Shown: positions 57,095 to 64,000 of the stretch, one piece after another
Position numbering within the stretch: position 1 is the stretch's first letter
Layout: each line of letters opens with the position of its first letter
Assembly: GCA_029961685.1 (NCBI GenBank)
Contig: JARWKL010000008.1
Span: forward strand, 40,254,821-40,318,820
Direction of reading: 5' to 3'
DNA: 64,000 nt
Origin: Aristolochia californica
Taxonomy: Eukaryota > Streptophyta > Magnoliopsida > Piperales > Aristolochiaceae
The notes under the pieces: generated by a model
Database searches by the model: none
Told to the model about the DNA's origin: nothing
The model's input: the letters and a program-made list of their open reading frames with translations, nothing else
Program-made: the position numbers and the translations under genes

Positions 57095-59011
57095 TTATTT
57101 TGGAGGTCGAGAATATGAGAAAGCTGAATAGAAGGTTTGGGTCATAGTGAGCATAATGAGGAATACAGCTGCTATCAGAGAAATCACAGTCCAAGGATTG
57201 CTGAAGTAATTTGTCATCAGATTTGCACACCAAATGTTATATCTGTTCTTGCAATACCTGTTTACTTCCTTGCACAAATTGGGAAGAAAATCATCTCCAT
57301 TTCCTTTGTAAATTATGTTAGTGCTCAAACCATTGAAGACCAAAGCGACATCTTCATCGGTACCCAAAGAATGCTCAATTATTCCGCTGTGGCTGAGTAT
57401 CTCTATGTCTCTTACTGTGTTGATGATATAGTCCATGAAAATCGCATAGCCAGTGAAGTATACTCCAGCTGGTTGATGGCATTGCTCCCATGCTATCAAA
57501 TTTCTTAAGACAATTTTTGTGTTGCTATGAACATGCAAATAAGGGATTTCCAACACACCCTTGTTGAAAGTTATGTCCATGAATCCGCTACCCTCCTTTT
57601 TCCTGAACTTAATCCCTGCCTCTTGGAGTCTTCTAGCTGAAGGAAGAGGCTTTATCTTGAATGGCTGGGATATTGGAAGCTGAGAATGGTGTGAAGAAAT
57701 TTTCTTCTTCACAGTGGAAAAAATTTGTTTCAGAGGTTTGTAATTCCTGTAATGTGTAGCTTTTGGAGGTTTTGATGGGAGGAGATGATAGTGAACTAAA
57801 TGAAGCAGATGATGAACCGAGCTCGACTCCATTGGAGGTGTCTGCATGTTTATATCCAGGAACTGATCAAAGAAACGGAGAGCCAGCTCCACTAGAGAAG
57901 GGTATTTGGATTTGTTAACAATAGCCATGTCGAATACTCGTTGCAGAACGAAGAAAGGAAGCTGATTCTCAACAAGGAGCAAGTCTGTCCATAAATACGG
58001 GAGAAAGAAGGAGGCACAGTCTGGGTCACAAGAGGGGATGAAGGTGCCTTCATGGAGCATGAGCAGGAGATCAACAACAAAGCAACTATTGATCACCAAC
58101 CAAATCAATATTTGGAAGTCTACCTCAATAATAATATAGTGGCAATCCCTGATTTTCTCTGTCATGTAATACATTTCCATTAGATAGGCCTCCAGAGTCT
58201 TGGTTGGGTTTCTGGAGAGGATTGAGTGCAGATGCCTAATGGTGTGGCATGAAAAATCCATATCATATCTGCGGTCAGCTACCAACCAAACATAACGCAT
58301 CTTGTATGCCTCCTCATCAACTTTATAAATGGATTCAGGGACTCTGCGGATGGTAATGATTGGGTCATCCACATCCAAAGGCATAGCAGCCAGTTTAACA
58401 TTTTCCAAGATTTCTTTTCTAAAACCCTTTATCTCCTTCAAGTTCCATTTTGGGTCTTCTATCAACTCTTCTGGCTTTCTGTTTGAATCTTCTGCTTTCT
58501 TCTCCATTGAGTTCCGAGTAGAGCCTTCATACATCATGTCCATAGAGTTTCTGCTAGCAGCTTCTACCATCTTCATTGAGTTCCTTAAAGTGGACATTGG
58601 CATCAAAGCAGCTGGGTTTCTGCTTGGACCTTCTGCCATCCTCTCTACTGCATTGCTGCTCGGAATTTTTGCCATTTTCTCAACTGAGTTTTTGCTTAGA
58701 GTTTTTACCATTTTCTCAACTGAGTTCATGCTTGGCCATTCTGCGATCCTCTCTACTGCATTGCTGCTTGGAATTTTTGCCATTTTCTCAACTGAGTTCA
58801 TGCTTGGCCCTTCTGCCATTTTCTCCAGTGAGTTCTTTCTTGGATCCTCTGCCATCTCCTCTACTGAGTTCTTTATTGGGCCTCCTGTCATTTTCTCCGG
58901 TGAGTTCTTTCTTGGATTCTCTGCCATCTCCTCTACTGAGTTCTTTCTTGGCTCCTCTGCCATCTTTTCCCCTGAATTCCTCCCAGGTATGTGTTGTGCC
59001 AACTCCTCCAT
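57095..59011 (-). CDS. DUF247 (UPF0481) plant membrane protein with N-terminal 12-residue repeats
   Basis: An uninterrupted frame of 638 codons runs from the first ATG (59009-59011). The frame stays open to about 59098 without an ATG, and an acceptor-like TTAG near 59082 leaves room for an upstream exon, so the start is uncertain. From about residue 220 the DUF247 domain is clear: ITIRRVPESIYKVDEEAYKM, FVVDLLLMLHEGTFI, LLLVENQLPFFVLQRVFD, LPSARRLQEAGIKFRKKEG and LIAWEQCHQP. A C-terminal membrane segment follows (about 605-630, NPWTVISLIAAVFLIMLTMT) with a short tail. Residues 11-188 hold about fourteen copies of a 12-residue unit (consensus like KNSVEKMAEGPS), unusual before a DUF247 domain. 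The family's biochemical role is not established; some grass members control self-incompatibility. The body is intact. Confidence 0.93.
   Translation of the reverse strand: MEELAQHIPGRNSGEKMAEEPRKNSVEEMAENPRKNSPEKMTGGPIKNSVEEMAEDPRKNSLEKMAEGPSMNSVEKMAKIPSSNAVERIAEWPSMNSVEKMVKTLSKNSVEKMAKIPSSNAVERMAEGPSRNPAALMPMSTLRNSMKMVEAASRNSMDMMYEGSTRNSMEKKAEDSNRKPEELIEDPKWNLKEIKGFRKEILENVKLAAMPLDVDDPIITIRRVPESIYKVDEEAYKMRYVWLVADRRYDMDFSCHTIRHLHSILSRNPTKTLEAYLMEMYYMTEKIRDCHYIIIEVDFQILIWLVINSCFVVDLLLMLHEGTFIPSCDPDCASFFLPYLWTDLLLVENQLPFFVLQRVFDMAIVNKSKYPSLVELALRFFDQFLDINMQTPPMESSSVHHLLHLVHYHLLPSKPPKATHYRNYKPLKQIFSTVKKKISSHHSQLPISQPFKIKPLPSARRLQEAGIKFRKKEGSGFMDITFNKGVLEIPYLHVHSNTKIVLRNLIAWEQCHQPAGVYFTGYAIFMDYIINTVRDIEILSHSGIIEHSLGTDEDVALVFNGLSTNIIYKGNGDDFLPNLCKEVNRYCKNRYNIWCANLMTNYFSNPWTVISLIAAVFLIMLTMTQTFYSAFSYSRPPK
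58448..58981 (-). repeat. 36-bp coding minisatellite inside the DUF247 gene
   Basis: About fourteen head-to-tail 36-bp units keep the reading frame and encode variants of RNSVEKMAEGPS. Some non-adjacent units are nearly identical (MAKIPSSNAVER occurs twice, 36 residues apart), suggesting higher-order duplication or conversion. Units near 58448-58600 are more divergent, and one has 11 residues. Confidence 0.9.
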
Positions 59012-60354
59012 TAAGTTGTTGATGAGATCTTCTGCTATCTTCCCCTCCACGGCTAGACGACCACACAGGTAACCAACCGTCTCTAATTTGGGAAACAAGA
59101 AAAAGACTCTATGCTGTAGATGGTATTCCCACAGAAAACAAAAAAATGTGCGACTTCAGCCTCAATCTAAAAGATGAACAGCATAAAACGGAAAACTTTT
59201 CTGTTTCAGACAGTTGACCGACTTCATTGGCAGTCCGTGCTATGAGCAAATGGTGATACCATTACCGGCAGTTAAAGAACACAAAATTAAGGAGAAAGTA
59301 GATAATTCTGAAGCACCCAGATCCAGAAATTGTGAAAGATACATTAAAAAAATCGGAAAATGTTTGTTCTTCTTCTGCAAAATCTCAAAACGAAAGGAAA
59401 ACAGCCACCAAATGAGAAGAACAAACAGAAATCGCCCAAAAATAGAAAAAGTCATGCAAGCATTTGATGATGTTCGATTTGAAAACAAGTGGCAAGAAAC
59501 TGGAAATGAAATCAGGGATCATCATGAATAGCTAAAGAAAGGAACAAATGAAAGGTCAAAAGATTGAATCCACAAAGTGCAATTGTGTTCTAAATGAACT
59601 CAACAATCCCTGTAGCTGCTCAAATTCTGCAGCAGAAACGAAGTTAAAATACCGGAGATGCACAACAAATATGAACAGCCGCCTCAGAGAAAGATAAAAC
59701 AGGGAAAGAATCAAGATCGTCGAAGATATACTAACCGAAACGATCCATTCAGATCGAAAAGGGAATTAGCTCGTCAAATCATGTGGACTGCGGGCAGCCG
59801 CATGTGGGTTCTCTGGACTCTGAACTTCCTGCGTCGAGTAAAAAAATAGCTCTTTTGTCCTGCTCGGCGAATAACCCCTTTACATCCTCAACTGTGTAGT
59901 TTAATCATAGACGCAAGAGATTCATTTCTGGTAATAGACGCAAGAGATTCATTTCTGGTACCACTTGACAAAAATTAAAGCTGATTCTGACTCTGTTACT
60001 TTTTACCTATATTTTAATCCAATTTGAATTGATTTGAACATTTAAACAATCAGAAGAGCATCATCATCATATTTGCTTCAAACAAAATCAGAAGTGGGTA
60101 TTTGAAAAGAAAATGCAAATTCAACAAGAGTGAATTACAGATTCAACTTCTACCCAAAAAAAAAAAAGTGGGTATTTGGTGGCGAATGAGACGATTCGGA
60201 ATCAATGTTGATTCATAATAAACAGAGAGAGAGAGAGAGATAAAATGGCATTCAGCGGGATTGGCGACTCTGCAAAAAACAAATATTCAGAGAAAGAAAC
60301 CGCCCAAAGAAAGCCTCCTGTCTCAGTAACAGCTAAGAAGTGCGTAGTGAGGTC
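59012..60354. other. Upstream region of the DUF247 gene
   Basis: AT-rich DNA likely containing the DUF247 promoter or leader. A 28-bp tandem duplication of TAGACGCAAGAGATTCATTT occurs at about 59908-59960. A GA repeat lies near 60222-60240. Plus-strand frames at 59214-59531 and 59658-59849 are short and unsupported. Confidence 0.5.
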
Positions 60355-60912
60355 CTAACTCGAATTTTTATGCAGATCTTCGATGTTCTTTAGGACTTGC
60401 TCCTCTGGGACGTAAATTTTCTCGAGTGCCTTCCCGATTTTCATCTCCCACAGAGAAACAATTTCATTGAAAGAGTAGGTATTGGCAGGAGGTCTGATGT
60501 AGAGGATCTTGTTCAACGTTCTTAGGTCATCGGCTGCTTTTATGGTGTACGCGCCAATATCTTCTTCCTTGACGAGGACAACTGAAGAGCGGATCTCCGC
60601 TTCCTTAAATGCCGCAATAATCTTCAACTGCTCCAGTTCTTGCATGGTGCCGACGGTAGAAATGGCGATTTTCACCAAACTCTTTTGATTGTTAAGATCT
60701 CCCTGCTCACCACACAAATACACCCAATCATATTCAAACGCCTACCGGCTGGCCGGCCAGCCATCAATAGAAAGCAGAAACAGGAAGTAGAGCCGGAAGA
60801 GCCAGGGTACCTTGAGGAGTGTGACGCCGGTGTTCTTGAGCGCTGCTCGGACGATGAATTGTCCAATGTAGCCGGTGCCTCCAATGATCAAAATCTTGCT
60901 CTTTTCTGCCAC
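60355..60912 (-). pseudogene. Phenylcoumaran benzylic ether/isoflavone reductase-like pseudogene
   Basis: Exon 1 (60811-60912) encodes AEKSKILIIGGTGYIGQFIV and RAALKNTGVTLLK, the NADPH-binding GGTGYIG of the PCBER/IFR family, but its first codon is GTG where the family has ATG. Exon 2 (60355-60702) starts GDLNNQKSLVKIAISTVGTM and IIAAFKEAE, then jumps directly to KEEDIGAYTIKAADDLRTLN, lacking roughly 70-80 residues, including the catalytic lysine region (KRFxPSEFG). It ends at LHKNSS, far short of the usual end near residue 308. Intact family members reduce dibenzylfuran neolignans or isoflavones with NADPH. Missing catalytic core, lost ATG and truncation make this a pseudogene, although what remains is in frame (149 codons). 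Confidence 0.85.
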
Positions 60913-61059
60913 GGAAGGATTTCGAATTCGAAAGATTGTGAACGTAGCCTGCGCCGTCCCAAAATAATTACCAAAATTATAAACCTCTTTCTCAATTAAT
61001 AAATTTAATATTGCACATATAACTTGTATAATGTAAGGTTAGGGGTATAATTGTATAGG

Positions 61060-61245
61060 GTTATTTGTGTCTTTTTCACACAAATATCTCTAAGGTTTAA
61101 TATTATATAAAGATTATGTAACCTTATTTATCATTAGTGAAAGATTTATCCATGTCGCTCCGATGGATGTAGGCTCAACTTAACCACCTTAATTTGGGTC
61201 TTGTCTGTCCATTATTTTTCGTTCTCACATCAACATTTACTATAC
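61060..61245 (+). mobile_element. Possible remnant of a Copia-type LTR
   Basis: A TATTATATAA motif (61101-61110) is followed by a stretch reading ATCATTAGTGAAAGATTTAT, then GATGGATGTAGGCTCAACTT and AACCACCTTAATTTGGGTCT. This order (TATA box, then GGA.GTAGGC...CCGAACCAC-like) resembles the R-U5 part of plant Copia LTRs. No second LTR, primer site or target duplication was found. Confidence 0.35.
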
Positions 61246-61849
61246 TTCTATTTATTATATCATATTATTCTTTAACGATCCATGTCACCTAAACCCTAAC
61301 ACTGCATTTTCCCAACTGATAAACTCAACCTCTTTCTATGTAGTGAAACTCAAACCTAGTCTTGATTTAAATACTTCGAACTCGAGCTCAATGTTAAAAG
61401 CATTGGTCAGATATTACCGTATTTGCAACTAACGGAATCAAGATAGTTCTATATGAAGCTCAAACCTAGTCTTGATGTAAATACTTTGAACTCGAGCTCA
61501 AGTTCTAGCTCAGTCTCAAGCCATAAATTAGAATTGAACCTGACTCCAAATATTTTAACTTGAGTTTGAATTCGGGCTCTAACCTACATAACTTTGTATA
61601 AAATATATATTAAATAAATTGTATATTAAATTATGTACAAATTCTATATAAATTTATGATGACCTCTGCATAAAATTGTATATAAAACTTTGCATAAAAT
61701 TATCTAGACACTTTCCATAAGAATTGACAAAAATTTAAATAAAATAACAATATCAACCAACCGCTTTCACCATAGAAACCCAAACACAACCTTTTGGTGA
61801 TCATATCAGTCTTAAGTTGCACCCTATGTTTTGACAATTTTCAAGGTAA

Positions 61850-61900
61850 AACTAATACATATCGGCTTATACACGATATATATCGACAATATGCCCACCC
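61850..61900. repeat. GATACATATCGG-type palindromic repeat, locus 3
   Basis: AATACATATCGGCTTATACA followed by CGATATATATCG (a perfect 12-bp palindrome) resembles the words at 1470-1695 and 9780-9905. It stands about 60 bp from the 5S-like block. Confidence 0.45.
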
Positions 61901-61960
61901 ATAATTTAGATTTTATCATATAATAAAATTAAGTTTAAATTGTCAAACGCCTAACCAATA

Positions 61961-62050
61961 GAACTTCTCAGGAGGTCACCCATCTTAGTATTAATCTTGC
62001 TCAAACGTGGTTAACTTCGGAGTTGTGAGTTAGAAACCTAGCTAATACAA
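61961..62050 (-). repeat. 5S rRNA-like sequence (degenerate; possibly a Cassandra-type TRIM remnant)
   Basis: On the minus strand it contains AACTCCGAAGTTAACCACGT, then TTGAGCAAGATTAATACTAA and GATGGGTGACCTCCTGAGAA, co-linear with plant 5S rRNA from about position 45 to 105. Many substitutions and the missing 5' part exclude a functional 5S gene. CTCCGAAGTTAA instead of CTCCGCAGTTAA is, as I recall, a feature of the 5S-like part of Cassandra TRIMs. No terminal repeats were identified. Confidence 0.65.
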
Positions 62051-62249
62051 CTAAAAAAAACTGGCATATTAAGTATGGAAAGCCAAGACCGGAACCACCA
62101 AGCAATGACATAAATTTTGTTAATAATAATTAATTAATATTAAAGAGCAATTTTAATTAATTTAAAAACGACTAATCGAAGGTTTTTTTTTCTAGTTCTT
62201 TCCTCCTAATTGACCACGTTACATTTACCAATTTCTCAACGAGCGAGAA

Positions 62250-62363
62250 AACGGCAAAGGCGAAAAGTAGAAACACCTAAAACCCTGCTGCTCTGCTTCT
62301 GGTTTTCTTTCCCTCGGCCGAAGCTTTCTCGGACATTGCTACGTTGTGCAACTCTATCTTCCG
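62250..62363 (+). promoter_or_regulatory. Probable non-coding first exon of MAK16
   Basis: A GC-richer block ends in a strong donor (TTCCG/gtaagta at 62363/62364), and an acceptor (TTTCAG) at 63654 leads to the leader of the MAK16 ATG. AAACCCT at 62280-62286 is a partial telo-box, fitting a ribosome-biogenesis gene. The resulting leader intron is about 1.29 kb and has no gene of its own. Confidence 0.55.
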
Positions 62364-63712
62364 GTAAGTAGATTGACCACTTTCTCTGAACTTGATGAGA
62401 TCGTTTTCAAGGCCTTCCATTGATTCTGGTAATAAACGCGTGTTTCGGCTCTGTAGTTGGATTTTTGGGTCTTTCCAGCTTTTCTTCTTCTCGTCTCTGA
62501 GGCTAAAAATAATGGAGGTTTCTAGTTTCTTCTTTGTCTGTGTTGTTCTAAGGTATAGTGGGGCATATTAAGAATCTGTTGTTGATTCCAGTGCTCGGCT
62601 TTTTTCTTTTTTTTTTGGGATAGCAGAATGGGGAGTCTCGATTGGTGTTTTCAAATTCTGACTGGTGAGGTTAATAGATTGTTTCGTTGCCAGGCACTTC
62701 AACCTCTGTTTGTAAACATCTACCTTCCACAACTGCATCACCTCTCATTAGATTTCATTAGCTGTGGGAAAAAGATAAAAATACATTTACGCTACAATAA
62801 AGGTGCTCCTTCTATTTCAGAAAAGGAAAAATATCGATGGCTATAGTCACTGGCTGTCTAAATAATGTAAAATTTTTGAAGTAAATAACGGATTTTTTTT
62901 CTGTGCAAAAACTTCGTTTGGTGAGGCTGGAGTTCTAGTTTCTTATTGGTCAACATCTTTGTTTTTTCTCTTAATTTTCAGCTTTCTTGTTTTTTTCCTA
63001 CTAGGTTCTTTCCTTCTAGTGGCGCTGGATTTTTTATCTGTTCGCTAATACTTCTGTTTCTTTATTCTCCCCCCTTTCTGGATAGAACTACTGCGATGTA
63101 CACTACAAACTGAATTGGTTTTCCTTTCTGAATTGTTACTTTTTAAGGTACAACACAAAAATTATTTTTTTGCATGTTACCTGGCACAGAAACACAAAAA
63201 AACTGGAAACAATAATATTTATAGATTGTGTGGTGGTTTCTATATAGACTGTAAAGTCATTAGTATATGGACTCATGGGCTCTTGTTGTACATATCTGAT
63301 GCCTATTTTGAGTGAAGCATTGAACTTAAGAGAAAAGACACGCATCTTCTGAGTTTTTGCTACAAGGAAGCTTCAACTGGACAGAGCCAAAATGCAACGA
63401 GTGAATTGTTATCAGTCAATTATATGAAAAAGTTTAGTGACTGGGATTTTCTTTGCAATTTTTAATATGAAAAAACAGTTTGCAAAATAATTTGTTAGAG
63501 TTATAATATTTTGTAAAAAAAAGTATAGTTTAGGGGTTGTAAAGCTTTTTTTTCCCCCTTCCTTTATCAAGGTATTGCTGAACTTGTTCCTGATTTTTTT
63601 CTTTTTTGAATGGCAACTTGTTCCTAATATGAGTTTCGATTTATGTTCTTTCAGTCCTACAGTGGAAAATATCTAAGCTAGTAATCTAGAATCCTGTAGT
63701 CTACATTCCAAG

Positions 63713-64000
63713 ATGCAGCATGATGAGGTTATATGGGAAGTCATCAGGCACAATCACTGTAGTTTCATGACCAAGTAAGTTAGTTAAACCCTAACACTGC
63801 ATTTTTGTTCCATCGGTTTGTCTAATTGTTTATTATGTTTCTCCCTTTTTACATGAAGGCTAGGGGAAAATACCATTATGTTAGTTTAGATATTCCTTGT
63901 CAGTTTGTTCTTTCCTTCTTTCCTCACTCTTTTGCTTTCTATGGTCCCAGAATTGTCACGGGAAATTTTTGCCGTAACCCATATAATGTCACGGGCATTT
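63713..64000 (+). CDS. MAK16: MAK16 ribosome-biogenesis protein, 5' end
   Basis: Exon 1 (63713-63774) encodes MQHDEVIWEVIRHNHCSFMT plus the first two bases of a lysine codon. Exon 2 begins at 63951 and runs off the window, giving KIVTGNFCRNPYNVTGI. Together these match the highly conserved N-terminus of eukaryotic MAK16, a nucleolar protein needed for 60S subunit assembly (27S/25S rRNA processing); the Cys and His residues (NHCSF, NFCRNPYN) are the start of its conserved cysteine-containing region. The start is the first ATG after the leader acceptor at 63654. The rest lies right of the window. Confidence 0.95.

Larger units (their letters stand above)
60913..62250. other. Repeat-rich intergenic region before MAK16
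   Basis: It contains a possible Copia LTR remnant (61060-61245), a 49-bp direct repeat (about 61344-61392 and 61456-61504, CTCAAACCTAGTCTTGAT core), the third palindromic repeat locus (61850-61900) and a 5S-rRNA-like block (61961-62050). No protein gene is seen. Confidence 0.55.

Noticed and set aside
58329..59072. Plus-strand 247-codon and 148-codon frames over the DUF247 repeat array
   Set aside because: They are explained by 36-bp periodicity of the sense-strand repeats, and there is no domain, splice signal or independent support.
61961..62050. Functional 5S rRNA gene
   Set aside because: The 5' third is missing and many substitutions hit the internal control region; no T-rich terminator in place.

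Overview
This is a stretch of flowering-plant nuclear DNA. The evidence is long AT-rich introns with GT..AG borders, plant-only families (DUF247, threonine synthase with a transit peptide, phenylcoumaran benzylic ether reductase), plant retroelements (TRIM, SINE, Tourist-like MITE) and a telo-box upstream of a ribosomal protein gene. The sequence does not let me name the species. I built exon models by hand from open reading frames, splice borders and phase. Unless noted, every model closes in frame from ATG to stop.

Layout. 1-1341 is the 3' end of an unassigned plus-strand gene. 1946-6258 is tetraspanin TET10 (+, 11 exons). 7746-8864 is an intronless mTERF gene (-). 10196-13534 is phosphomannomutase (-, 11 coding exons, with a probable 2.9-kb leader intron reaching 16480). 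17749-25767 is a SNF2/RING helicase of the CHR27/CHR28 type (-, 10 coding exons). 28847-35580 is the Holliday-junction/flap nuclease SEND1 (-, 14 exons), with an apparent one-base frameshift. 36351-38128 is GINS subunit SLD5 (+, 6 exons), divergent from SEND1. About 38398-40060 is a decayed partial copy of NAD-malic enzyme. 42019-43551 is intronless threonine synthase (-). 45788-54294 is the intact mitochondrial NAD-malic enzyme (-, 19 exons). 55475-55906 is ribosomal protein S16 (+). 57095-59011 is a DUF247 protein with an unusual 12-residue repeat array (-). 60355-60912 is a PCBER/isoflavone-reductase pseudogene (-). 63713-64000 is the start of MAK16 (+), cut by the window edge.

As is usual in plants, neighbours mostly do unrelated jobs: membrane organisation, organelle expression, mannose-1-phosphate supply, threonine synthesis, mitochondrial malate oxidation and ribosome production. 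The one suggestive cluster is the helicase, SEND1 and SLD5, three consecutive DNA-transaction genes, the last two divergent from a shared 770-bp region.

The most informative signals outside the genes are mobile elements and duplications. They include a complete 422-bp TRIM with target-site duplication, a 185-bp fold-back MITE, a SINE family with one copy flanked by a 14-bp target duplication, a 5S-rRNA-like remnant, degenerate GATACATATCGG-type palindromic repeats at three loci, and at least eight short local tandem duplications, mostly in introns. I found no convincing wholly new biological system. The best candidates for novelty are the repeat-bearing DUF247 protein and the palindromic repeat family.
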